In this document: positions 25,427 to 39,884 of the stretch, one piece after another
How the letters are laid out: the number at the start of each line of letters is the position of its first letter
Position numbering within the stretch: position 1 is the stretch's first letter
From: Dyella sp. C9
GTDB taxonomy: Bacteria; Pseudomonadota; Gammaproteobacteria; Xanthomonadales; Rhodanobacteraceae
Assembly (NCBI RefSeq): GCF_003332825.1
Contig: NZ_QIRF01000014.1
Location: 1-64,000, forward strand
Length of the DNA stretch: 64,000 bases
Direction of reading: 5' to 3'
The notes under the pieces: generated by a model
Seen by the model: only the letters and a program-made list of their open reading frames with translations
What the model was told of the DNA's origin: nothing
Databases searched by the model: none
Program-made: the position numbers and the translations under genes

Positions 25427-26911
25427 CTATGCCGCCTTGTTGCCTGCCGTCGCATGGCGCGACGGGCCGTCAGGCGCGAGCCGGCTGAACACCCAGCTGG
25501 CGGTGGCGGTCACTACGCCCAGCAGCAGCACGGTCCAGCGGAAGGCGGGGATGTAGTCGTCGTGCGCATGCCCCTGCAGCAGGGCCTCCATCAGCAGTGA
25601 GGCCAGCGCGATGCCGAAGCTCATCGAGAGGTATTGCGCGGTGGACGCCATGGACGACGCCTGCGACGCGAATTTCACGTCGAGGTCGCTGTAGATCAGC
25701 GTGTTCATGGCGGTGTACTGCATGCCCATGAAGCCGCCGTAGACATACACCATCAGCGCGATCACCCACATCGGCGAGCCCTTGCCGAGCAGGGCGAACG
25801 AGGCCAGCAGGGCGGCCACCACCAGGGTGTTGGTGAACAGCAGGCGGCGGTAGCCGAAGCGGTTGAGCAGGCGGTTGATGCCCCACTTGGCGGTGATCGA
25901 TCCCAGTGCCTGCGGCACCATCATCAGGCCGGCCATCAATGGCGACCAGCCGCAACCCACCTGCAGGAACAGCACCAGCAGCAGGAACATGCCCGACACG
26001 CCCAGGCGGGTGAACAGGTTGCCGGCCAGCGACACCCACACGCTGCGCACGCGCAGCAGGCTCAGGTCGGCCACCGGGTGATCGGTACGCCGGCTGTGCC
26101 ACACGTAGACGCAGCCGAACACGATGGCGAGCACGCCGTAGATGGAGATACGCACCCATTCGTGGCCGCCGCCGCTGGCCACTTCGGATGCCGTCAGCAA
26201 CATGGCCGAGGCGGCGGCAAACAGCAGGAAGCCAAGGAAGTCGAAGGCGTGCACGTCGTCGAGGCGGTAGTCCGGCATCTCGCTGCCGTTCTTCCACAGG
26301 CCGATCAGGCCTACCGGTACGTTGATCAGGAAGATCAGGCGCCACGAGGTGTATTCGGCCAGCGCGCCGCCGAGCAGGGGACCCAGCACGGAACCGAGCA
26401 GGCCCACCGTGGCCACCGTGCTCATGGCTCTCACGAACTCGCGCTTGTCGATGCTGCGCACGAGCACGTAGCGGCCCACCGGCATCAGTGCCGCGCCGCC
26501 CAGGCCCTGCAGCACGCGGGCGGCCACCAGCTGCGGCAAGGTCTGGGCGATGCCGCAGAGCAGCGAGCCGATGGTGAAGGTGGCTATCGCCGCGGCGAAG
26601 ATGCGTCGCGTACCGAAACGATCGCACAGCCACGGGCTGGCGGGGATGAAGATGGCCAGCGTCAGCACGTAGCTGGTGAGCGCGGTGCGCATGCCCAGCG
26701 GGGTGACGTTGAGCGCGTCGGCCATGGCTGGCACCGCCGTGTTGACGATGGTGGAGTCCAGCGCCTGCATGAAGAAGGCTGCAGCCACCAGCCAGATCAG
26801 CCCGCGATAGCGCGCGCGTGACGACTGGGGTGGTTGTGCAGGTACCGCTGCGTTTTCGCCTGAGGGCGGTACGGGGAGGTTGGCCTCCGTGGCGGCGATG
26901 TTCTCTGGCAT
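25427..26911 (-). CDS. DHA2-family MFS multidrug efflux transporter
   Basis: 494 residues with 14 hydrophobic segments after a proline-rich cytoplasmic N-terminus. MFS motifs include the DHA2-type first helix FFMQALDSTIVNTAVPAM, CDRFGTRRIF (motif A), and GLLGSVLGPLLGGALAEYTSWRLIFLINVPVGL (motif C region), as in EmrB/QacA pumps. No EmrA-type membrane-fusion gene is adjacent. Start at 26911 (MPENIAATE): GGAGGG precedes it, though the spacing is short. The substrate is unknown. Confidence 0.85.
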   Translation of the reverse strand: MPENIAATEANLPVPPSGENAAVPAQPPQSSRARYRGLIWLVAAAFFMQALDSTIVNTAVPAMADALNVTPLGMRTALTSYVLTLAIFIPASPWLCDRFGTRRIFAAAIATFTIGSLLCGIAQTLPQLVAARVLQGLGGAALMPVGRYVLVRSIDKREFVRAMSTVATVGLLGSVLGPLLGGALAEYTSWRLIFLINVPVGLIGLWKNGSEMPDYRLDDVHAFDFLGFLLFAAASAMLLTASEVASGGGHEWVRISIYGVLAIVFGCVYVWHSRRTDHPVADLSLLRVRSVWVSLAGNLFTRLGVSGMFLLLVLFLQVGCGWSPLMAGLMMVPQALGSITAKWGINRLLNRFGYRRLLFTNTLVVAALLASFALLGKGSPMWVIALMVYVYGGFMGMQYTAMNTLIYSDLDVKFASQASSMASTAQYLSMSFGIALASLLMEALLQGHAHDDYIPAFRWTVLLLGVVTATASWVFSRLAPDGPSRHATAGNKAA

Positions 26912-27077
26912 GGCCCTCCATGATACCTGCTGTGGCAGCTTGCTTTTGGTCGCGGGCGCGTCCAAAGTCAGGGCCGTTTCATCTTAGGGCCTGCATGTGC
27001 TCGCCGCGTCAATCGTCGGCAGAAGGCATGGGGTCGCGGCGGGGCCCTGGAGGCGCCGCATTGGTTCATCGGCCATG

Positions 27078-27115
27078 CGCGCCGGGACGGCTTCGTCCCG
27101 GCGCGTCGTCTTTTT
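27078..27115 (+). terminator. orphan intrinsic terminator in a divergent promoter region
   Basis: A 12-bp perfect stem (CGCGCCGGGACG / CGTCCCGGCGCG, GCTT loop) followed by GTCGTCTTTTT. It lies between the divergent MFS and rnk genes, where no coding sequence ends on the plus strand. It could end an unannotated small RNA or act as a leader attenuator for rnk. Confidence 0.7.
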
Positions 27116-27162
27116 GGCCACCCGCACTACGGATGCAAGGGCATCCATCGACAGGAGTCACC

Positions 27163-27573
27163 ATGAGCAGCAAGCCACCCATCGTCATTTCCCGCCTGGA
27201 CCTGGAGCGCATCGAAGCGCTGCTGGAGCGCATGCCGCCGGTGCAGGCCGTGCAGTACGAAGCGCTGCGCGCCGAGCTGGATCGGGCCGAGGTGGTGGAG
27301 CCGTCGGCGATCCCGGCCGACGTGGTGACGATGAACTCGGTGGTGACCTTCCAGGATGAGGATTCCAGCGACGAACTCACCATCAGCCTGGTCTACCCGA
27401 ATGGGGCGGGTGCGCCCGGCGCCGTGTCCATCCTGGCCCCGGTCGGCAGCGCCCTGATCGGGCTGAAGGTGGGGCAGCGCATCGACTGGCCGACGCCTGA
27501 TGGCCGCGTGCGCAGCCTGCGCGTGCTCGACATCGAATACCAGCCCGAGTCTGCCGGCGACCTGCATCGGTGA
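27163..27573 (+). CDS. rnk: nucleoside diphosphate kinase regulator Rnk
   Basis: 136 residues from ATG 27163 (AGGAG, 5-bp spacing). The GreA/GreB-like C-terminal domain is evident (VVTMNSVVTFQDEDSSDELTISLVYP ... ISILAPVGSALIGLKVGQRIDW). The short N-terminal helical region replaces the GreA coiled coil. Rnk proteins bind RNA polymerase and affect Ndk levels in some gammaproteobacteria. The ndk gene also lies in this window (63145), but 36 kb away. Confidence 0.9.
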   Translation: MSSKPPIVISRLDLERIEALLERMPPVQAVQYEALRAELDRAEVVEPSAIPADVVTMNSVVTFQDEDSSDELTISLVYPNGAGAPGAVSILAPVGSALIGLKVGQRIDWPTPDGRVRSLRVLDIEYQPESAGDLHR

Positions 27574-27659
27574 GCATGGCGTGACGGCGGCGTGTTTTTG
27601 CGTCGCCGTTGATCGCGGCAAAGGCGTGGCGAGGCCTATAACGCGCCGCGAATCGGTAA

Positions 27660-31027
<3,368 letters not shown>

Positions 31028-31031
31028 GCGG

Positions 31032-31427
31032 ATGACGCGCCCGTTGCTGACGGCGATCCACCACGTCGCCCTGATCTGTTCCGACTATCCGCGGTCCAGG
31101 GCGTTCTACAGCGAGACGTTGGGGCTGCGCATCATTCGCGAGGCTTATCGTGCCGAGCGCGATTCATGGAAGCTGGACCTGGAAGTCAGCCCCGGCGTGA
31201 GCCTTGAGCTGTTCTCGTTCCCGGGGGCGCCGTCCCGACCATCACGACCCGAGGCACAGGGGCTGCGGCATCTCGCGTTTGCGGTGCCGGACATCGACGC
31301 GGTGATCGCCACGCTGGCGCAGCGGGGCGTGGCCTGCGAGCCGGTACGCGTGGACGAATACACTGGCCGGCGCTTCACTTTCTTCGCCGATCCGGATGAC
31401 CTGCCGATCGAGTTGTACGAGCAGTAA
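31032..31427 (+). CDS. yaeR: SMU1112c/YaeR-family glyoxalase I-like metalloprotein
   Basis: 131 residues. VOC fold with IHHVALICSDYPRSRAFYSETLGLRIIREAYR at the N-terminus, RHLAFAVPDID in the middle and DDLPIELYEQ at the end, which is the YaeR/SMU1112c signature with likely metal ligands His, Glu, His, Glu. Substrate unknown. Last gene of the ligA-epmA-yaeR unit, ended by a strong hairpin. Confidence 0.87.
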   Translation: MTRPLLTAIHHVALICSDYPRSRAFYSETLGLRIIREAYRAERDSWKLDLEVSPGVSLELFSFPGAPSRPSRPEAQGLRHLAFAVPDIDAVIATLAQRGVACEPVRVDEYTGRRFTFFADPDDLPIELYEQ

Positions 31428-31433
31428 GCCCCG

Positions 31434-31464
31434 GCAGCCCTCTCCCTGCCTGGGAGAGGGCTGC
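31434..31464. terminator. bidirectional hairpin between yaeR and aqpZ
   Basis: A 13-bp perfect stem, GCAGCCCTCTCCC / GGGAGAGGGCTGC with loop TGCCT, between convergent genes. The core CCCTCTCCC...GGGAGAGGG recurs at 45302-45324, so it is probably a repeat-family hairpin reused as a terminator. No long T-run. Confidence 0.7.
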
Positions 31465-31469
31465 GCTTA

Positions 31470-32171
31470 TCAGTCGTGCCAGTCCAGCAGGTGGCGATAG
31501 ATCAGGCCACCCACCACGCCGCCGATGAGCGGAACCAGCCAGAACATCCATAGCTGGCCCATGGCCCAGCTGCCCTGGAACACGGCAACCGCCGTGCTGC
31601 GGGCCGGATTGACCGAGGTGTTGGTGATGGGAATGGAGATGAGGTGAATGAGCGTGAGGGTCAGGCCGATAGCCAGGGGCGCAAAACCCGCTGGTGCAAG
31701 CCTGTGCGTGGAGCCGTTGATCACGATGAGGAAGAATGCGGTCAGCACGAATTCGGCAACCATGCAGGCCTGCAGCGAATAGTGCCCCGGTGAATGATCA
31801 CCGTAGCCATTGGAAGCGAAGCCGCTCGCGACGGGGTCGAACCCCGGCCCGCCGCTGGCGATCAGGTAGAGCGTGGCGCCTGCCGCCACGCCGCCCACCA
31901 CCTGGGCGATCCAGTAGGGGACCACATCCTTGGCGGGAAAACGGCCGCTGGCCCACATGCCTGCGGTCACGGCGGGGTTGAAGTGCGCACCGGAAATGTG
32001 GCCCACCGCATAGGCCATGGTGACCACGGTGAGGCCGAAGGCGAGCGCCACACCGGCGAAGCCGATGCCCAGCTCGGGGAATGCCGCGGCGAAGATCGCG
32101 CTGCCGCAACCGCCAAAGACCAACCAGAACGTACCGAAAAATTCAGCTCCCAAACGCTTGCCCATACTCAT
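31470..32171 (-). CDS. aqpZ: aquaporin Z
   Basis: 233 residues, six transmembrane helices and two half-helices with the NPA motifs ([10 protein letters not shown] and NTSVNPARS). The arginine after the second NPA and a histidine in the [12 protein letters not shown] segment give the water-selective filter of AqpZ rather than GlpF. AAGGAGA lies before ATG 32171; an upstream ATG at 32213 is rejected. Inner-membrane water channel. Confidence 0.95.
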   Translation of the reverse strand: MSMGKRLGAEFFGTFWLVFGGCGSAIFAAAFPELGIGFAGVALAFGLTVVTMAYAVGHISGAHFNPAVTAGMWASGRFPAKDVVPYWIAQVVGGVAAGATLYLIASGGPGFDPVASGFASNGYGDHSPGHYSLQACMVAEFVLTAFFLIVINGSTHRLAPAGFAPLAIGLTLTLIHLISIPITNTSVNPARSTAVAVFQGSWAMGQLWMFWLVPLIGGVVGGLIYRHLLDWHD

Positions 32172-32383
32172 GGGGACTCTCCTTGCAGGTTTCAGGGGAA
32201 AGCTCGCGCGCATCCTGCGTGACTTTCACTGTGCTCCCGATCCGGTGCTGACCCTGGCCATGGCCCGGGGCGGGCATAGGCTAGCAAAACCAGGCATCGC
32301 GATTGGATGAAGCCGCCGGGACAAGATTGCCGCAGCCTTGTGTATGCTGCCCCGACGCCCACACCGAGCCCGCAGGACCGCCG

Positions 32384-33703
32384 ATGTCGCAAGTCTTTGC
32401 CAGCACCTCGCCAATCACGGGCCCCGGCCGCGCCTTGGCCGGACGGGACATCCAGACTCTGCTGCTGGCCTCGCTGGGCGGCGCGCTGGAGTTCTACGAC
32501 TTCGTGGTGTTCGTGTTCTTCGCGCTGCCACTGAGCCACCTGTTCTTTCCGCCCGATACGGCGCCCTGGCTGGCCCAACTGCAGGTCTATGGCATCTTCG
32601 CGGCGGGCTACCTGGCGCGCCCGCTCGGCGGCATCGTGATGGCGCACTTCGGCGACCGCCAGGGACGCAAGCGCATGTTCACCCTGAGCGTGTTCCTGAT
32701 GGCGCTGCCGACCCTGGCCATCGGCCTGCTGCCGGTCTACGCCAGCATCGGTGCGCTGGCCCCATTGTTGTTGCTGCTGTTGCGCGTGGTGCAGGGCGTG
32801 GCGATCGGCGGCGAGGTGCCGGGCGCCTGGGTCTTCGTGGCCGAGCACGCACCGCGCGGACGCGTCGGCTTCGCCTGCGCCTGCCTGACCTCAGGCCTGA
32901 CCGTGGGCATCCTGATTGGCTCACTCACCGCGGCCTGGATCAATCACCATCTGTCGCCCGCCCAGGTGATGGGCTGGGGCTGGCGCGTGCCGTTCCTGCT
33001 GGGCGGCGTGTTTGGCTTCATCGCGGTATGGCTGCGCCGCTGGCTGAGCGAGACGCCGGTGTTCGCCGAGTTGCGCGAGCGCAAGGCGCTCAGCCGCGAA
33101 CTGCCGTTGCGCACGGTGCTGGCCGGGCATGGCGGCAGCGTGGTGCTGTCGATGGCGGTGACCTGGATGCTGACGGCGGCGATCCTGGTGCTCATCCTGA
33201 TGCTGCCGACCCTGGTGCAGAAATCGTTCGGCATCGCGCCGGACCTGGCCTTCCTCGGCAACAGCCTGGCCGCGTTCTGCCTGGGCGTGGGTTGCATCGC
33301 CTATGGCTGGCTGACCGACCGCATCGGTGCCGCGCGGGCGCTGCTGCTGGGCTCGGTGGCGCTGGTGGCGGTTACCTATGCGCTGTTTGCCGACCTTGCA
33401 GCGGGCGGCTCACATTTCCTGGCGCTCTACGCGCTCACCGGCTTCCTCGTGGGCGCGGTAGGTGTGGTGCCGACCATCATGGTGATGGCGTTCCCGGCGC
33501 CCATCCGCTACTCGGGCATTTCCTTTGCCTACAACGTTGCCTATGCCGTGTTCGGTGCCAGCACCGCGACCTTGATCGGCTACCTGGCCGAGCGGGCAGG
33601 GCGCATGGCGCCGGCCCACTACGTGGCGATGACGGCGGCGGTGAGCGTGGTGGCCGCGTTGTGGCTGATCGTGTCGGGGCGGGAGCGGGATTCGGCCCGG
33701 TGA
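32384..33703 (+). CDS. MHS-family MFS transporter (ProP/KgtP-like)
   Basis: 439 residues, 12 hydrophobic segments. Metabolite:H+ symporter signatures are LGGALEFYDFVVFVFFALPLS in helix 1, GDRQGRKRMF between helices 2 and 3, and LLRVVQGVAIGGEVPGAWVFVAEHAPRGRVG. Relatives import osmolytes or carboxylates (proline/betaine, alpha-ketoglutarate, citrate); which one applies here cannot be told. Start ATG 32384, where AGGA precedes MSQVF. Confidence 0.83.
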   Translation: MSQVFASTSPITGPGRALAGRDIQTLLLASLGGALEFYDFVVFVFFALPLSHLFFPPDTAPWLAQLQVYGIFAAGYLARPLGGIVMAHFGDRQGRKRMFTLSVFLMALPTLAIGLLPVYASIGALAPLLLLLLRVVQGVAIGGEVPGAWVFVAEHAPRGRVGFACACLTSGLTVGILIGSLTAAWINHHLSPAQVMGWGWRVPFLLGGVFGFIAVWLRRWLSETPVFAELRERKALSRELPLRTVLAGHGGSVVLSMAVTWMLTAAILVLILMLPTLVQKSFGIAPDLAFLGNSLAAFCLGVGCIAYGWLTDRIGAARALLLGSVALVAVTYALFADLAAGGSHFLALYALTGFLVGAVGVVPTIMVMAFPAPIRYSGISFAYNVAYAVFGASTATLIGYLAERAGRMAPAHYVAMTAAVSVVAALWLIVSGRERDSAR

Positions 33704-33737
33704 ATTGACGGTAGCGTCCACCGGTGCGCGATCCCCT

Positions 33738-33764
33738 TGTAGGAGCGCACCCTGTGCGCGACCC
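33738..33764. repeat. REP-like element (TGTAGGAGCGC type), single copy
   Basis: Reads TTGTAGGAGCGCACC then CTGTGCGCGACC, with arms GCGCAC/GTGCGC forming a hairpin. The same motif appears inverted or in pairs at 38913-38985, 39105-39150 and 44347-44425. This repeat type is widespread in Xanthomonadales and Pseudomonas intergenic regions. Confidence 0.8.
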
Positions 33765-33783
33765 AACCCGGCCTCGATATCAA

Positions 33784-34407
33784 TCAGGTGTTGTTGATGG
33801 TCGAGCCGGTCAGCAGCCCGCGGGCCAGCATGCTGCACTGCTTGCGATAGAGCAGCAGCTGCCACTGGCGGCCGCCCAGCTGGCGCCACAGCACCGCGGA
33901 GCGTACCGCGGCGAGCAGACTGGTACGCACCTTCTCCACCACCGCAGGCTGCTGCAGCTGCTGCGGATTACCGGTGACCATCACGCGCGGCTTCAGGGTG
34001 GAGAGCGTGCTGGCGTAGAGGTCGGCCAGGCGCTTCATCACCTGGGGTGAATCCGGGCCGAAGTGCTCGACCTGGCGCTGGCTGGCGACGATGCCCTGCT
34101 GCAGGCGGTCGAGCAGGTCGCTGCGACGGGACAGGCTGCGCTCCAGCCGCATCACGGTAAATGCCATGCGGGTCACCGCCACGTCGCGGTTGCTCTCGTC
34201 CAACAGGGCGATCAGCTGGCGCAGGCCCAGCCGCACGGCCGCCACGTCGCCGAACACGCCGACCACCGAAGGGGCGTCGATGCGGAACACGCTGGCCATG
34301 CTGGCGGCCATGGCGATGTCGTCGCAGCGGCCATCGTTGGCCAGCTGCTGGGCGAGCGTGGTGGCCTGGAACAGTCCGGCCAGGGCCAGTACGCGCTCTT
34401 CATTCAT
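33784..34407 (-). CDS. hflD: high-frequency lysogenization protein HflD homologue
   Basis: 207 residues, HflD/YcfC family: NEERVLALAGLFQATTLAQQLANDG at the N-terminus and the C-terminal block KVRTSLLAAVRSAVLWRQLGGRQWQLLLYRK. A peripheral membrane protein; in E. coli it affects lambda CII. It follows mnmA by 10 bp, the standard mnmA-hflD arrangement. The start at 34407 is chosen because the family N-terminus begins there; an upstream ATG (34467) lies within mnmA. Confidence 0.92.
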   Translation of the reverse strand: MNEERVLALAGLFQATTLAQQLANDGRCDDIAMAASMASVFRIDAPSVVGVFGDVAAVRLGLRQLIALLDESNRDVAVTRMAFTVMRLERSLSRRSDLLDRLQQGIVASQRQVEHFGPDSPQVMKRLADLYASTLSTLKPRVMVTGNPQQLQQPAVVEKVRTSLLAAVRSAVLWRQLGGRQWQLLLYRKQCSMLARGLLTGSTINNT

Positions 34408-34417
34408 GGCAAAGGCT

Positions 34418-35557
34418 TCAAACACCGGAAAGGGACTCAAGGGACTGAGGGGATGGGGCTGCATCATTCCAGCCGCCGTACGGGGCGTCGGTGCGGTCGA
34501 TCACGGCACCGCCGAGACAGGCTTCGCCGTCGTAGAACACCACCGACTGGCCTGGGGTCACCGCACGCTGCGGTTCATCGAACACCACCTCCAGCCCATC
34601 CTCGCGAACGAACACCTCGCAAGCCTGGTCGGCCTGGCGGTAGCGCGTCTTGGCGGTGCAGCGGAAGCGCCGGGCGGGTGGCTCACCGGCCACCCAGCTC
34701 GGCGGTTCGGCATGCAGGCGGCGCGAGTACAGCCAGTGATTCTCGCCACCCTGGGCCACGTAAAGCACGTTGTTGGGTACGTCCTTGCCCACCACATACC
34801 AGGCATCGCCGCTGGCGCCGTGGCGGCCGCCGATGCCCAGGCCGTTGCGCTGCCCCAGGGTGTAGTACATCACGCCCTGGTGCTCGCCCACCGTCTCACC
34901 CTCCGGGGTGCGCATCGGGCCGGGCTGGGCGGGGATGTACTGGGCCAGGAAGCTGCGGAAATCGCGCTCGCCGATGAAGCAGATGCCGGTCGAGTCCTTC
35001 TTGGCGTGGGTAGGCAGCGCGGCCGCCTGGGCCATTTCGCGCACCCGGGTCTTTTCTATCTCGCCCACCGGGAACAGGGTGGCTGCCAGCTGTTGCTGGC
35101 CCAGTGCGTGCAGGAAGTAGGTCTGGTCCTTGGACGCGTCCAGGGCGCGCAGCAGGCGGTACTGGCCGCCGTGGAAATCGACCCGGGCGTAGTGACCGGT
35201 GGCGATCTTGTCCGCGCCGAGGGCCCGGGCCTCGTCCAGGAAGGTCTTGAACTTGATTTCGCGGTTGCACAGCACGTCCGGGTTGGGCGTGCGGCCGGCG
35301 CGATACTCGGACAGGAAATGCTCGAACACGCCGTCCCAGTACTCGGCGGCGAAATTGCGGGCATGGAAAGGAATGCCCAGGCGCCCGCATACGGCCACGG
35401 CGTCCTTGCGGTCGGCGTCGGCAGTGCAGGGGCCGTCCCGGTCGTCCTCCTCCCAGTTCTGCATGAACAGGCCCTCGACCTCATGGCCGGCCTGTTGCAG
35501 CAGGAGGGCGGCCACCGAGGAGTCGACGCCTCCTGAAATGCCCAGCATCACCTTCAT
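34418..35557 (-). CDS. mnmA: tRNA-specific 2-thiouridylase MnmA
   Basis: 379 residues. ATP-dependent thiolation of U34 in tRNA-Lys, -Glu and -Gln. The PP-loop SGGVDSS lies at 8-14, catalytic Cys97 in [12 protein letters not shown] and persulfide Cys193 in [12 protein letters not shown]. The beta-barrel C-terminal domain ends with [14 protein letters not shown]. The ATG overlaps the upstream nudJ stop (ATGA) and hflD follows after 10 bp: a nudJ-mnmA-hflD operon. Confidence 0.97.
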   Translation of the reverse strand: MKVMLGISGGVDSSVAALLLQQAGHEVEGLFMQNWEEDDRDGPCTADADRKDAVAVCGRLGIPFHARNFAAEYWDGVFEHFLSEYRAGRTPNPDVLCNREIKFKTFLDEARALGADKIATGHYARVDFHGGQYRLLRALDASKDQTYFLHALGQQQLAATLFPVGEIEKTRVREMAQAAALPTHAKKDSTGICFIGERDFRSFLAQYIPAQPGPMRTPEGETVGEHQGVMYYTLGQRNGLGIGGRHGASGDAWYVVGKDVPNNVLYVAQGGENHWLYSRRLHAEPPSWVAGEPPARRFRCTAKTRYRQADQACEVFVREDGLEVVFDEPQRAVTPGQSVVFYDGEACLGGAVIDRTDAPYGGWNDAAPSPQSLESLSGV

Positions 35558-36048
35558 GGGTAGGCATCCTCGGCCAGCAGGCTGTGCAGCAGGGCCAGCG
35601 GGTGACGCTGGCCGGAAAGCCAGGCATCGATGCTCATCAGCACCAGGGGGCTGCGCAGGCGGTCACCCAGCGCAACGATCTCGTCACGGGTCAGCCACAG
35701 GGCGCGCCGGATACCCTCGTCAAGGGTGCGGGCAGGGTCGTGCCCGATCGCGCGGGCGGCAAAGCTGAAACGCACCACGCCGTCGCCGTGCTCGGTGCTG
35801 CGCCACTGGTGAACGCCGATCAGGTGCTCGGGGACGACGGTCCAGCCGGTTTCCTCCAGCGTTTCACGCGCGGCCGCGGTGACCAGGCTCTCCCTGTCAT
35901 CCAGATGACCGGCTGGCTGGTTGTAGACGAGGCGGCCGTTGACCTCCTCTTCGACCATGAGGAAGCGGTTGCCATCGGCCACCACGCACGCCACCGTGAC
36001 GTGCGGGCACCAGACGGCGCGGGAGGTGATGAGCGAGGAGTCGGCCAT
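35554..36048 (-). CDS. nudJ: NUDIX hydrolase, NudJ-like phosphatase
   Basis: 164 residues. The Nudix box reads [23 protein letters not shown] (spacing exact, REXXEE present), preceded by [21 protein letters not shown], which is typical of NudJ/YmfB (thiamine-PP and nucleotide pyrophosphatase) encoded upstream of mnmA in many gammaproteobacteria. The start at 36048 (MADSSLITS) is preferred to 36123, but no clear ribosome-binding site is visible for either. Confidence 0.87.
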   Translation of the reverse strand: MADSSLITSRAVWCPHVTVACVVADGNRFLMVEEEVNGRLVYNQPAGHLDDRESLVTAAARETLEETGWTVVPEHLIGVHQWRSTEHGDGVVRFSFAARAIGHDPARTLDEGIRRALWLTRDEIVALGDRLRSPLVLMSIDAWLSGQRHPLALLHSLLAEDAYP

Positions 36049-36202
36049 GGGGGATATATGGCGGCGGCTACGCCACTGGAAAAGCGGCCATTGTGCCATT
36101 ACCTGAAGCCAAGCTGCCTTCACGGGACGCTGCGCCCCAGGGCACAGGCCCTGCGCAGGCCCCGGCGTTATACTTTTCCTCAGGAAATCTCACGTAGAAC
36201 CC

Positions 36203-36529
36203 ATGGCTCACGAACCCGAACACGAACAAGGCAGCGGTCACGGCCTGGCGCTGGAAACCTCGCGACCGGAAGTGGCTCGCCCCCCGCTCTTCCAGGTAGT
36301 GCTGCTGAACGATGATTTCACCCCGATGGATTTCGTGGTCGAAGTGCTGCGCAGTTTCTTCAATCTGGACCAGGAGCGCGCCGTGCAGGTCATGCTTCAT
36401 GTCCATACGCGAGGGAAGGGCGTTTGTGGTGTATTTACCCGTGAGGTGGCCGAAACCAAGGTCACTCAGGTAAATGAATATTCACGTGCTCATCAGCACC
36501 CTTTGTTGTGCACTATGGAAAAGCTCTGA
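36203..36529 (+). CDS. clpS: ATP-dependent Clp protease adaptor ClpS
   Basis: 108 residues. Delivers N-degron substrates to ClpAP. The flexible N-terminus is followed by [23 protein letters not shown] (substrate pocket) and the conserved [21 protein letters not shown]; it ends in [10 protein letters not shown]. clpA begins 61 bp downstream, the usual pair. Divergent from nudJ. Confidence 0.97.
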   Translation: MAHEPEHEQGSGHGLALETSRPEVARPPLFQVVLLNDDFTPMDFVVEVLRSFFNLDQERAVQVMLHVHTRGKGVCGVFTREVAETKVTQVNEYSRAHQHPLLCTMEKL

Positions 36530-36590
36530 GCACCCCCATTTGGTAGTCATCGCGGCGTGGCCGCCTACCATTCAAGCGGAGTAGGTCCGG

Positions 36591-38858
<2,268 letters not shown>

Positions 38859-38884
38859 GTACCGGGCACCCGGTCGCAACGAAG

Positions 38885-38912
38885 AGGCCGCGCACTGCGC
38901 GGCCTTTTTTTT
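38885..38912 (+). terminator. clpA rho-independent terminator
   Basis: Stem AGGCCGCGC / GCGCGGCCT with loop ACT, followed directly by a run of T. Confidence 0.93.
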
Positions 38913-38985
38913 GGGGCGCGCCCTGCGCGATCCCGGTGGCTTCAGCGGTTCGTTAGGTACCGCGCACAGGGTGCATTCCTGCAAA
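38913..38985. repeat. inverted REP-like pair
   Basis: One arm reads GGCGCGCCCTGCGCGATCCC, the other (38967-38985) ACCGCGCACAGGGTGCATTCCTGC; inverted, the second reads GCAGGAATGCACCCTGTGCGCGG, the same family as 33738. Both copies are diverged. Confidence 0.55.
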
Positions 38986-39041
38986 AAAACCAGGCGCGGA
39001 CGCGGGTGCCTTCGGCTTGTCGTCGGTGAGGGGGTACGAAA

Positions 39042-39069
39042 AAGGCCGCGCATGGCGCGGCCTTCTTTT
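39042..39069. terminator. bidirectional terminator downstream of infA
   Basis: Stem AAGGCCGCGC / GCGCGGCCTT with loop ATG, flanked by A-runs and T-rich sequence so that it works on both strands. The stem is nearly identical to the clpA terminator 150 bp away. It serves the minus-strand infA gene. Confidence 0.85.
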
Positions 39070-39152
39070 GGGGGCTGTGGCAGCGACCCCTGGGTCGTCA
39101 GCGCCCCGTAGGCTTCGTGCGCCGGGTGCACTCCTGCAGGAGGAGCCTGGGC

Positions 39153-39371
39153 TTACTTCATTCGGTAGGTGATACGACCCTTGGTGAGGTCGTACGGGGT
39201 CATCTCCACCTTCACCTTGTCGCCGGTGAGGATGCGGATGTAGTGCTTGCGCATGCGGCCGGAGATATGGGCCGTAATGACGTGGCCGTTTTCCAGCTGC
39301 ACGCGGAACATGGTGTTGGGCAGGGTCTCCTGGACCGTGCCTTCCATTTCGATGACGTCGTCTTTGGCCAT
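39153..39371 (-). CDS. infA: translation initiation factor IF-1
   Basis: 72 residues, the exact family length, one S1-like OB domain: [21 protein letters not shown]...[42 protein letters not shown]. The start at 39371 (MAKDD) is standard; an ATG six codons upstream would be non-native. Convergent with clpA. Confidence 0.98.
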   Translation of the reverse strand: MAKDDVIEMEGTVQETLPNTMFRVQLENGHVITAHISGRMRKHYIRILTGDKVKVEMTPYDLTKGRITYRMK

Positions 39372-39454
39372 GCGTTCCGGTGGGGGCAAGAGCAGCCGTC
39401 ATGGCCGCGTAAGCCATCGATTATGCCACGGAATTCGTGATGGTTAAAGAATCA

Positions 39455-39730
39455 TCAGCCGAAATGCTCTTCGAGCTTGCGACGGATCTCCTGCTCGACC
39501 ATCCCCTTCAGCGGGGCCAGCATCATCCCCAGCTCGGCGGTGACCTGGACGGCGTCGCTGCCCACGGCGATACTGCCGTTCACGCCCGGGCGGGAAAAAC
39601 GCAAGGTATCGCCCTGCCACTGACCCTCCATGCCGAACTTCTCGTGCATGCGCGCTGCCACCTTGTCGACCACGGCACGGGCTTCGGCCACGGTGAGCTG
39701 GTGGGGGCGGCGGATGTCGATCTTGGGCAT
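39455..39730 (-). CDS. polyhydroxyalkanoic acid system family protein (PHA_gran_rgn)
   Basis: 91 residues, PF09650-like. MPKIDIRRPHQLTVAEARAVVDKVAARM is the family N-terminus, and the C-terminal VQVTAELGMMLAPLKGMVEQEIRRKLEEHFG completes it. Many genomes carry this gene without PHA synthesis, so a granule role is only nominal. GGAG lies 7 bp upstream of ATG 39730. Confidence 0.85.
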   Translation of the reverse strand: MPKIDIRRPHQLTVAEARAVVDKVAARMHEKFGMEGQWQGDTLRFSRPGVNGSIAVGSDAVQVTAELGMMLAPLKGMVEQEIRRKLEEHFG

Positions 39731-39884
39731 GGAGTGGCTCCGGCTTAAAACACACATGGTACGGCATTCACTGCGCAAACCCGGCCTTCGGGCACGGTGA
39801 ACGGGCCGGTGCAGCATTGTGGGAGAAGCGCTAAGAACGTGCGCGCATCTGCTAGAGTCCCCGCGTCTATTCAGCGGTTCAGCG

